Position numbers and translations under genes: made by a program | Origin: JAPXSY01 sp033812795 | GTDB taxonomy: Bacteria; Verrucomicrobiota; Kiritimatiellia; RFP12; UBA1067 | Direction: 5' to 3' | DNA: 64,000 nt | Assembly (NCBI GenBank): GCA_033812795.1 | Contig: JAPXSY010000003.1 | Coordinates: forward strand, 38,562 to 102,561 | Part shown: positions 51,798-59,094 of the stretch, in pieces | Layout of the letters: the number at the start of each line of letters is the position of its first letter | Numbering within the stretch: the first letter of the stretch is position 1 | Notes under the pieces: generated by a model | What the model was told of the DNA's origin: nothing | Database searches by the model: none | What the model saw: only the letters and a program-made list of their open reading frames with translations

Positions 51798-53239
51798 GAT
51801 GCCGTCACCGCCGTACTCCGCGTCATCGTCTCGTTCCGCTTCACCTTCTGGCCCTCTTTTGAGTCACGCACTTCCCACCCCAAGGACGCAAGTTCGTCAC
51901 GCAACCGGTCCGCCGCACTCCAGTCCTTTGCCGCGCGCGCCTCGGCCCGGGCGCGAACCCGTTCCGCGACTTCCGGCGGCATCTCGCTGTCCCGGTCTGC
52001 GCGTCCGAATCGGATCACCCCAAGAACCGTGTCCAGCCGGTCGAACAGGTCCAGCACAGCGGCGGCGCCCTGGGGCGTCAACGCCGCATCCCGCATCGCG
52101 GTGTTGCTCTCCCGCACGAGCGCGAACAGCGCCGCAAGCGCCTCGGGCAGATTCAGGTCGTCGTTGACTGCCTCCGTAAAGGCCACACGCGCCGAGGCGG
52201 CCCAATCCGGCAGCGCATCCGCTGGTGCCGAGCCGCCCGCTGCGGCGGTCAGCGCATCGACACATTCGTCGATGCGCGCCAGAGATACGCGGGCCGCGTC
52301 CAACGCCTCAAACGTGAAATTCAGCGGCTGCCGGTAGTGTCCGTTCAGCAGCACATACCGGATTTCCCGTCCGGCCCAACCTCGGGACAACAGATCGCGC
52401 AATGTGAAAAAATTGCCGAGGGATTTCGACATCTTCTCCCCGTTGACGCGCAAGTGCGCGCAGTGCATCCAATACGCGACGAACGGCTTGCCGGTCGCAC
52501 CCTCGGCTTGCGCGATTTCGTTCTCGTGATGCGGAAAGAGATTGTCGATGCCGCCGGTATGGAGATCGAACGTCTCACCGAGGTAGCGCATGGCCATGGC
52601 CGAACATTCGATATGCCACCCCGGACGTCCCCTGCCCCACGGCGAATCCCATGCCACCTCCCCGTCCTGTTCGTCCCATCCTTTCCAAAGGGCGAAATCG
52701 CCGTAGCTCTCCTTTTCGTACTCATCGTGCGAAACGCGCGCGCCGGCACGCAAGGCGGAACGGTCCAGACGCGCGAGCTTCCCGTATGCAGGCCAGGCGC
52801 TGACACTGAAATAAACCGAGCCGTCGTCGGATCGGTACGCCAGGCCACGCTCCATCAGTTTCCCGATGAGGTCCAGCATTTCGGGCAGATGATCGGTCGC
52901 CGCAGGATAGACTTCGGCGCGCTGGATGTTCAGGGTCGCGAGATCCTCAAAAAAGGCCTGGATAAACGGTGCCGTGAATGTCTTCAGCGGCACGCCGGCC
53001 TGCCGTGCGCCGCGGATGGTTTTGTCATCGACATCCGTGAGGTTCATGACCTGCATGACCCGATACCCGTTGAAAATCAGTGTGCGGCGCAACAGATCTT
53101 CAAACGTATACGCGCGGAAATTGCCGATATGGGCAAAGTTGTAGACCGTGGGACCGCATGTGTAGAGCCCTACGGTCTCGGGGTTCAGCGGGGTAAAAGG
53201 CTCCTTGCTTCGTGACAGACTGTTGTACACCTGCATCAT
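51794..53239 (-). CDS. cysS: Cysteinyl-tRNA synthetase
   Basis: The 481-residue class I enzyme has the adenylate motif CGPTVYNFAHIGNFR with the zinc Cys, GRPGWHIECSAM and the lid motif KMSKSLGNFFTL. A C-terminal helical anticodon-binding part follows. The ATG overlaps the ispF stop. It may start at the next ATG one codon later. Shares the minus-strand operon with ispF and tmk. Confidence 0.96.
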   Translation of the reverse strand: MMQVYNSLSRSKEPFTPLNPETVGLYTCGPTVYNFAHIGNFRAYTFEDLLRRTLIFNGYRVMQVMNLTDVDDKTIRGARQAGVPLKTFTAPFIQAFFEDLATLNIQRAEVYPAATDHLPEMLDLIGKLMERGLAYRSDDGSVYFSVSAWPAYGKLARLDRSALRAGARVSHDEYEKESYGDFALWKGWDEQDGEVAWDSPWGRGRPGWHIECSAMAMRYLGETFDLHTGGIDNLFPHHENEIAQAEGATGKPFVAYWMHCAHLRVNGEKMSKSLGNFFTLRDLLSRGWAGREIRYVLLNGHYRQPLNFTFEALDAARVSLARIDECVDALTAAAGGSAPADALPDWAASARVAFTEAVNDDLNLPEALAALFALVRESNTAMRDAALTPQGAAAVLDLFDRLDTVLGVIRFGRADRDSEMPPEVAERVRARAEARAAKDWSAADRLRDELASLGWEVRDSKEGQKVKRNETMTRSTAVTAS

Positions 53240-53757
53240 GATTCATCTCCGCGTTCGTTCCGCCTGCTTGAACCGGTGGTCGCGCGCCGGGAAATCGTGG
53301 CGAGGGCCAGCACACTGATCCCCTCGTGACGCCCCACCGCCCCCATGCGCTCATTCGTTTTGGCTTTGACTGACACCCGGTCTGCTTCAATCCCCATGAG
53401 CGCGGCGAGCCGCGCGCGCATGGCGGGAAGATGCGGTTGCAGTTTCGGGGCTTCCGTGATGACGGTGGCATCCGTGTTCACGACAGTCCATCCCTTGTGG
53501 TCAAGACGTTCGATCACGGCTGTTAGAAACACCGCGCTGTCGGCATTTTCCCAACGGGGATCCGTGTCCGGAAACATCTGGCCGATGTCACCCTCCGCGG
53601 CCGCACCCAACAGTGCGTCGCACAACGCGTGGATCAGCACATCGGCATCCGAGTGTCCAATCAGCCCCCGAGAATGCGGGATCTCGACTCCGCCCAGCAC
53701 CAGACGGCGGTGGTCCGTCAGCCGGTGTGAGTCATAGCCTATTCCGGTACGTAGCAT
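53236..53757 (-). CDS. ispF: 2-C-methyl-D-erythritol 2,4-cyclodiphosphate synthase
   Basis: IspF closes the cyclodiphosphate ring in the MEP pathway. The 173-residue protein has RTGIGYDSHRL with the zinc Asp and His, GHSDADVLIHALCDALLGA with the third zinc His, and DIGQMFPDTDPRW. Translation should start at this ATG: no ribosome site precedes it, and the -10 box TATAGT lies only six bases upstream, so the mRNA is probably leaderless. Confidence 0.94.
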   Translation of the reverse strand: MLRTGIGYDSHRLTDHRRLVLGGVEIPHSRGLIGHSDADVLIHALCDALLGAAAEGDIGQMFPDTDPRWENADSAVFLTAVIERLDHKGWTVVNTDATVITEAPKLQPHLPAMRARLAALMGIEADRVSVKAKTNERMGAVGRHEGISVLALATISRRATTGSSRRNERGDES

Positions 53758-53763
53758 GGCGAC

Positions 53764-53792
53764 ACTATACCGGAAACCCTGCTGTGGGACAA
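53764..53792 (-). promoter_or_regulatory. Promoter of ispF, giving a probably leaderless transcript
   Basis: On the minus strand, TTGTCC, 17 bases, TATAGT, then six bases to the ATG. Transcription starts usually 6-8 bases after the -10, so the mRNA should begin at or within the start codon. Confidence 0.6.
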
Positions 53793-53858
53793 ACCGAAAG
53801 GCGGAGCGAGAATAAACCATGGAATCATTTGGTCCACAGATTACGCAGATTATAAAGC

Positions 53859-55556
53859 TTAAGGCGCGACTTGCAGCGCCGCGAAAGCGGCTTCCAACGC
53901 TTCGTTCCCCACCGAGTCGAGCCCGATCTCAAACGGCGTGAACACGGGAGACTCGTCCGTCCACAAGTACGGGAAGAGCACGTACACCGGAAGATACGCG
54001 ACAGCAGGTTGATTTCGGGGCCATGCGGCACCCACCAGCAATACGCGGTCGCGGTCTAACAAATGGGCAATCGGCAGGACATGCTCATCAGCCCCGGATT
54101 TGAAAAAGGTTTTGTTGCTAGGCACATGCCACCCCGCGCTGAAATTCGGCGATCGTGACAGAGGGTACGCCGCCCGATCACCGATCTTCAGGGAGAGGTG
54201 CGCGTAGGCGTTCGTTCCGACCGGCAGCCGCGTCAAGGCGTAGGCATACCCTTTGCCGACATCAGCCTGCGCAACAAGCTCTTGCGGGAAACCGCAGAGT
54301 GCTGGATTTGGCACGCTGCCGCCGATCCATATCAGTTTGCCTCCCGCCGCGCGATACGCAATCAGGCGGCGGACGAGAACCTTGGGATCCATCCCATGGT
54401 AAGGAGAAGTCTTTTGAGCGAAAACCAATAACAGCGGCACCCGTTCTGCGGATATCCCCTCCGCCATCACCCGTCGCACATCCAGCAGGACGGCGTTCCT
54501 GCCGCGCTTGCGCAGCGACGTGGCGGCTTGCGCGGCCAGCACGCGGTCGTTCGGCCCCAGCATCCCCTCGTTCATGCGCCAAGTCGGTTCCGACAGCACG
54601 CCCAACAGCGGCGCGTCGGGCCTGACCGCTGTGGTCAATCCTTTCACGAAGGAGTCCTCATTATAGTTCCGGTTAGCCACAAACTCGTCAAACCAGACGT
54701 TGAACCGCTGCCGCACCGCCTCCGTCATCGAGGGATCGCTATCGCCCGCAGCCAGCCGCTGTGCCGTGAGAAAGTCACGCAACAGCCGCTCCACCGCCCA
54801 ACAACCCAGATCTGAAAGACGTTTCGCAAGCTCCTGACAGGACTCGGCTTTTCGCGTCATCGTCCACTCGGCCGCCGCCTCGACAATCGGCAGCCCGTGT
54901 GCGGAACAGACCCCTACCCCATCGAGTCCGGCCCGCATCACATCCAGAAGCGCCTCATCCGCACTCTTGCCGGAATCGGTCGCGGACATTTTCGCCACGC
55001 GCGCGTCCCACACCGCTTTCGCGGCGGGTTCTTTCTCCACCCAGCCGAGATCAAGGCCCGACTGCATCGCGGCCATAGGCGTCCCGTCCGGAAAACGGAG
55101 CCCCCACCCCTTGTCTCCCCATGCGTACGTCGCCAGATGCGCAATGGGGTCATGGTTGCAGGCCGCCATATCCGCAGTCGAATGTCCCAGAATGGCGAAC
55201 CACAACAACGCGCTCTCCCGGCGGTTTTCGCGCAACGCGCGCACCATCAGCGTAAAGGCCACACCACGTCCGGTGTCCGAATGAAAATGATACCGTACCG
55301 TCATCTTTGGGTTGCAACCCTCCAGAAACGCTTTCTCCTCCGGTGTGATCCGCGGATCCTCGCTCAACTTGAGAAACGAATCCGGATAATGACTGTCGGC
55401 ACAGAATGTCCGCAGCACCTCACCTTGCAAGTGCGTACACCACGGCTCCGGCATACGCAGGGCAAGCGCGCGCGCCACCGTGTCGTGCCCCGCACCCCAC
55501 CCGGAGGCCAGCACCGGCATCATCCCCACCACCGCGAACAGCGCTTGTTTCCTCAT
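53859..55556 (-). CDS. Secreted S1/P1-nuclease or zinc phospholipase C-like protein
   Basis: The 565-residue protein has a signal peptide (ALFAVVGMMPVLASG), and the mature part begins WGAGHDTVARALALRMP. In the S1/P1 nuclease and zinc phospholipase C superfamily the N-terminal Trp of the mature protein binds zinc, followed by the GH-type His. Other metal-site-like segments are DSHYPDSF, ILGHSTADMAACNHDPI and HFHSD. The C-terminal ~350 residues contain a different domain (LLLVFAQKTSPYHGMDPKVL, IWIGGSVPNPA) not usual in S1/P1 enzymes. Function is inferred. GGGGAGAG precedes the ATG. The Rieske gene lies 14 bases upstream. Confidence 0.75.
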   Translation of the reverse strand: MRKQALFAVVGMMPVLASGWGAGHDTVARALALRMPEPWCTHLQGEVLRTFCADSHYPDSFLKLSEDPRITPEEKAFLEGCNPKMTVRYHFHSDTGRGVAFTLMVRALRENRRESALLWFAILGHSTADMAACNHDPIAHLATYAWGDKGWGLRFPDGTPMAAMQSGLDLGWVEKEPAAKAVWDARVAKMSATDSGKSADEALLDVMRAGLDGVGVCSAHGLPIVEAAAEWTMTRKAESCQELAKRLSDLGCWAVERLLRDFLTAQRLAAGDSDPSMTEAVRQRFNVWFDEFVANRNYNEDSFVKGLTTAVRPDAPLLGVLSEPTWRMNEGMLGPNDRVLAAQAATSLRKRGRNAVLLDVRRVMAEGISAERVPLLLVFAQKTSPYHGMDPKVLVRRLIAYRAAGGKLIWIGGSVPNPALCGFPQELVAQADVGKGYAYALTRLPVGTNAYAHLSLKIGDRAAYPLSRSPNFSAGWHVPSNKTFFKSGADEHVLPIAHLLDRDRVLLVGAAWPRNQPAVAYLPVYVLFPYLWTDESPVFTPFEIGLDSVGNEALEAAFAALQVAP

Positions 55557-55569
55557 CTCTCTCCCCATT

Positions 55570-56037
55570 TTAGAACGTGATCCGGAGGTAAGACGGATCC
55601 GCCGGATCCAAGGCCGCCTCATATCGGGTCAATCCGGTTTTCGCAAAGCCTTTCTTGAGCTTGCCGTCGATGTGGAATTTCGAATGACCCAGACTCGCGC
55701 AACGGAAAAGCGCGTCCGCATGTCGGTATTCCACCTCCACGCCGCGATGCGGGCAGAGCAGCGAAACCGCCGCATACGCGTTTTCGCCGGTCCGTCCGAT
55801 CAGCATCGGTTGCGGCAGGCGCGCGTCGAGGATTTTGACCGATCCGCCCACAGCGGCGAGGCTTGGCACCCGGTTCAACCGTATCGTGACCGCACGGCCT
55901 TCAAGGGTGTAGGCTTCCGCCGGGATCTCCGGCGCATTTCCTTTTTTCGACAGGGTGGCACATCCGGCATTCCAGCCGCAAGCGCACGTTCCCGCACCCA
56001 GAGCCGCCAAAGTCTGACGGCGAGACACCTCTTTCAT
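55570..56037 (-). CDS. Rieske-type iron-sulfur protein with Tat signal and altered ligand spacing
   Basis: The 155-residue protein has a twin-arginine signal (SRRQTLAALGAG) followed by a lipobox-like NAGC, so it is exported folded and possibly lipid-anchored. The first half-site is CPHRG (C-x-H). The second reads CASLGHSKF, where the His comes five residues after the Cys rather than three as in CxxH. I checked the codons, and this reading is unambiguous. Whether a [2Fe-2S] cluster forms is open. GGGGGAG precedes the ATG. It stands before the S1/P1-like gene. Confidence 0.8.
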   Translation of the reverse strand: MKEVSRRQTLAALGAGTCACGWNAGCATLSKKGNAPEIPAEAYTLEGRAVTIRLNRVPSLAAVGGSVKILDARLPQPMLIGRTGENAYAAVSLLCPHRGVEVEYRHADALFRCASLGHSKFHIDGKLKKGFAKTGLTRYEAALDPADPSYLRITF

Positions 56038-56098
56038 CTCTCCCCCCTTTTTCAAGTCAGCACACGTCATTTCACATCTTCATCTTACCCGATTTCCT

Positions 56099-56127
56099 TT
56101 GACGGAACACGCATATTCGATTATAAA
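56099..56127 (+). promoter_or_regulatory. Promoter of dapB, giving a near-leaderless transcript
   Basis: TTGACG, 17 bases, TATAAA, then nine bases to the dapB ATG. There is no ribosome site in this gap. The transcript would have a leader of zero to three bases. Confidence 0.65.
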
Positions 56128-56136
56128 ACCCTCTTG

Positions 56137-56919
56137 ATGAGCACACAAAAACCCTTAATTCGAGTCGGGTTGTTCGGTTTCGGGCGCACGGGCGCCGTGG
56201 TCGCCGCAGAAATGGTCGACTCCCCCCGCTGCACGCTTTCCTGGGTGGTGCGCAAAAGCACCAGCCGCATGGGGGAATACGTGAGCCGGTTGCACGGAGT
56301 GGATTCGGATGAAGGGATGATCCACTGGATTGGCAATGTGAACGACGAGTTTTTCGTGAACAACCCGGTGGACGTGATTGTGGATTTTTCCACTTCCGAA
56401 ACCGTCCACCTCTACCGAAGCGCGGCCCAGCAAGGCACACGTATTCTTTCCGCGATTTCCAACTACAATCGAGAAGACCTGACGGAACTCAAAAAACTAT
56501 CGCATAAAACCGCAGTGCTCTACTCGCCGAACATCTCCATCGGCGTGAATCTGTTGCTGTTGACAGCCATGGTGGTCAGCAACGTGATCCCACAGGCTGA
56601 TGTCGCGATTCTTGAAGAACACTTCAGCGAAAAACCGGACGTGTCGGGGACCGCCTTGCGGATCGCGAAAAAACTGAAGCTCGATCCCGCCACTTGCGTC
56701 AAATCCATCCGCGCGGGGGGGATTGTCGGGAAGCACGAGGTTTTATTCGGGCTGCCCAACCAGACGTTGCGCATCTGTCATGAAAGCATCACCCGCTCTG
56801 CTTTCGGGCGCGGCGCGCTGACCGGTGCCGAATGGCTGATGGAGTGCCCGAAGGGGTTTTACACGATGGAGCAGTTGGTGGCCAGCCGCTTCCGGGACGC
56901 GCTGTCGGAACTACGGTGA
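56137..56919 (+). CDS. dapB: 4-hydroxy-tetrahydrodipicolinate reductase
   Basis: DapB reduces the dipicolinate precursor in the lysine/diaminopimelate pathway. The 260-residue protein has VGLFGFGRTGAVVAAEM (dinucleotide site), VIVDFSTSETVHLY, and the catalytic stretch ILEEHFSEKPDVSGTAL, in which His and Lys are kept, but the second His of the usual EHHxxK is Phe and DAPSGTA is PDVSGTA. VKSIRAGGIVGKHEVLFG corresponds to the substrate loop. It ends nine bases inside ribF, on the opposite strand. No ribosome binding site is seen. Confidence 0.88.
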   Translation: MSTQKPLIRVGLFGFGRTGAVVAAEMVDSPRCTLSWVVRKSTSRMGEYVSRLHGVDSDEGMIHWIGNVNDEFFVNNPVDVIVDFSTSETVHLYRSAAQQGTRILSAISNYNREDLTELKKLSHKTAVLYSPNISIGVNLLLLTAMVVSNVIPQADVAILEEHFSEKPDVSGTALRIAKKLKLDPATCVKSIRAGGIVGKHEVLFGLPNQTLRICHESITRSAFGRGALTGAEWLMECPKGFYTMEQLVASRFRDALSELR

Positions 56920-57912
56920 CCGCTGCGGACCGGGCGTTCCGTGTTGTTGAAAAATTAGGGTGGCGTTCCGGATATCTTCCGCGATCTGACTCGCGAGGGC
57001 TTCAGCCGAATCGAACACGCACTCATCGCGCAACCGCTCCAGAAACACGACCTCGATCGTTTGGCCGTACAAATCCCCTTCGAACCCAAGCAGGTGCGTT
57101 TCCAACACAGGGCGTTCGGGGCGCACATCCGTGAAGGTCGGGTGCATTCCCAGATTCGCCACACCGTTATAGGCGGCATCGCCCGTCAGTACGCGCACGG
57201 CATAGACTCCGTTGGGCGGCAGCACATCCGAGCGAGGATGCAGGTTGGCCGTTGCCACACACCGGTCCCGGCCGAGCCCGCGTCCGCGCACCACCACATC
57301 CCGAATCGAAAAGGGGCGTCCAAGCATTGCCGCCGCGTCCTTCAAACGCCCTTCCCGCACGGCATACCGAATCCGCGTGCTGGAAATCTCCACTCCCTGA
57401 TAGCGGGCATACGGTACGATCACCACACGGTACCCGTAGATCCCGCCGTACCGGGCGAGCTCCTCCGGCGTGCCTGCAGCGCGTCGGCCGAAACGCCAGT
57501 TATCGCCGCAGCGGATCTCACGCAGTCGTGTGCCTGGCGAGGGAGCGTTCTGACCTGTGCCCGTTTGCGGAGGCGCCCCGCACAACCAGCGGATAAAGGT
57601 TTCCGGCTTCCGGACCGCAAGTTTCCGGGTGAACGGCAACAGCAGGACCCCGTCCACTCCGGACAGTTCCAGCCGGTGCAGACGCTCCTCCAGTGTGCAC
57701 AGCAGCGGGGGGCACTTCGAGGGCGCGAGCACCGCCATCGGATGACGGTCGAAGGTCAGGACCCATGCCTGCCCGCCGACTTCGCGGGCCCGTTCCACCG
57801 TGCCTCCCAACACAAGCTGATGTCCCTTGTGCACCCCGTCAAAAAATCCGACGGCCAGAAAAACCGGTCCCGGAATCCGCCGGAAAGAAACGGCTTGGCG
57901 TAGGATTCTCAT
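56911..57912 (-). CDS. ribF: Bifunctional riboflavin kinase / FAD synthetase
   Basis: RibF makes FMN and then FAD. The 333-residue protein has the adenylyltransferase motif GFFDGVHKGHQLVL, WVLTFDRHP, and SSTRIRYAVREG, and the kinase region GRGLGRDRCVATANL and NGVYAVRV. The start overlaps the truB stop by ATGA, and it closes the nusA-ribF operon. Its last nine bases overlap the end of dapB. Confidence 0.94.
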   Translation of the reverse strand: MRILRQAVSFRRIPGPVFLAVGFFDGVHKGHQLVLGGTVERAREVGGQAWVLTFDRHPMAVLAPSKCPPLLCTLEERLHRLELSGVDGVLLLPFTRKLAVRKPETFIRWLCGAPPQTGTGQNAPSPGTRLREIRCGDNWRFGRRAAGTPEELARYGGIYGYRVVIVPYARYQGVEISSTRIRYAVREGRLKDAAAMLGRPFSIRDVVVRGRGLGRDRCVATANLHPRSDVLPPNGVYAVRVLTGDAAYNGVANLGMHPTFTDVRPERPVLETHLLGFEGDLYGQTIEVVFLERLRDECVFDSAEALASQIAEDIRNATLIFQQHGTPGPQRSP

Positions 57913-58649
57913 GCGCGTCTCCCTGCGAGGCGGTACAGGGGAATCACCCGTTCGGCGAGAAGCGCAGGCGTGAGCCGCAGAACCGCATCCAACGGCAGCG
58001 CATCCTCAACCCGGAAGGGACCGGAAGCGGTGCGTCGCAGCGCGTCGAGACACGCGCCGCAGCCCAAGGCCTGGCCCACATCATGGGCCAATGTGCGCAC
58101 ATAGGTGCCTTTGGTGCAGACCACCTCCACATGCGCCAGCGGCGGGGTCCATTCGGTCAGGTTGAAACGGTAGACGTGCACAAAGCGGGGTTTACGCTCA
58201 ACCTCCTGCCCTTTACGCGCCAGTTTGTAGAGCGGCACACCGTTCACTTTGATCGCTGAAACCATGGGCGGCGTCTGGAACAAATCCCCCGTGAATTCGG
58301 TTAACTTCGCTTCGAACGCTTCACGCGTCACCGTATCCCAAGGTTTTTCCTCAAGCGTTTCGCCTTCCCTGTCCTGCGTGGAGGTGGTCCGGCCCAACCG
58401 TATCACGGCGGAATAGGTCTTGTCCCCAGCCATGACCTGATCCGAGCATTTCGTACCCTTGCCCAGCAGAATCAAGAGCAAGCCCGTGGCGCCGGGGTCC
58501 AACGTGCCTCCATGCCCCACCTTCTCCACACGAAACGTTTTCCGGATGAGGCGTACCAGATCATGCGAAGTGTACCCCGACGGTTTATCCACCAGCAGAA
58601 GACCGTCAAAAGGGGTCAGGGAGGAGGGCGCGTTCGAATAACGTGTCAT
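57909..58649 (-). CDS. truB: tRNA pseudouridine(55) synthase
   Basis: TruB makes pseudouridine 55 in the T-loop of tRNAs. The 246-residue protein has LLLVDKPSGYTSHDLVRLI, VGHGGTLDPGATGLLLILLGKGTK with the catalytic Asp, and GDKTYSAVIRLG. The C-terminal PUA domain is short or absent compared with E. coli TruB (314 residues). It lies between rbfA and ribF in the usual order. Confidence 0.94.
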   Translation of the reverse strand: MTRYSNAPSSLTPFDGLLLVDKPSGYTSHDLVRLIRKTFRVEKVGHGGTLDPGATGLLLILLGKGTKCSDQVMAGDKTYSAVIRLGRTTSTQDREGETLEEKPWDTVTREAFEAKLTEFTGDLFQTPPMVSAIKVNGVPLYKLARKGQEVERKPRFVHVYRFNLTEWTPPLAHVEVVCTKGTYVRTLAHDVGQALGCGACLDALRRTASGPFRVEDALPLDAVLRLTPALLAERVIPLYRLAGRRA

Positions 58650-58671
58650 CTCAACGGGTTTTCCTCTCGGC

Positions 58672-59067
58672 TCAGCCGGGCGGGACGTCGGGAGCGGGGT
58701 TCGTTTCGCCGTGCGTTTCTAACCCCTCCAGCCGACTCAGCACATCCAGAACGCGATCCCCCTTTTCCAGCGAACCGTCCAATTCAAAGCGGAGACGGGG
58801 TGTGTACTTCAGGTTCAGATTGCGGTTGATCAGGGCTTGCAGTTCCTTGGCTTTCCCGGCGAGTTTCCGGATGAACTCCCCGCGTTCACTTTCATGGCCG
58901 AAAATCGAGACCTGCACGGTCGCGTTGCGGAGATTACGCGCGACGCGCACCTTCGTCACCGTGATCGCGGCCAAATCCAGCGGGTCGCTGGCAAACACTT
59001 TGTACAGCGCTTCGCCGATCTCACGCCGCAACAGGGCGTTCAGCCTTTCTACCCGATCAACGGCCAT
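58672..59067 (-). CDS. rbfA: Ribosome-binding factor A
   Basis: RbfA matures the 30S subunit. The 131-residue protein starts with VERLNALLRREIGEAL and has the KH-like fold segments ITVTKVRVARNLRNATVQVSI and LNLKYTPRLRFELDGSLEKGDRV. It follows infB by 27 bases as in most bacteria. Confidence 0.94.
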   Translation of the reverse strand: MAVDRVERLNALLRREIGEALYKVFASDPLDLAAITVTKVRVARNLRNATVQVSIFGHESERGEFIRKLAGKAKELQALINRNLNLKYTPRLRFELDGSLEKGDRVLDVLSRLEGLETHGETNPAPDVPPG

Positions 59068-59094
59068 CGCCTCCTCCTTGCGCCGCAGCGCACC

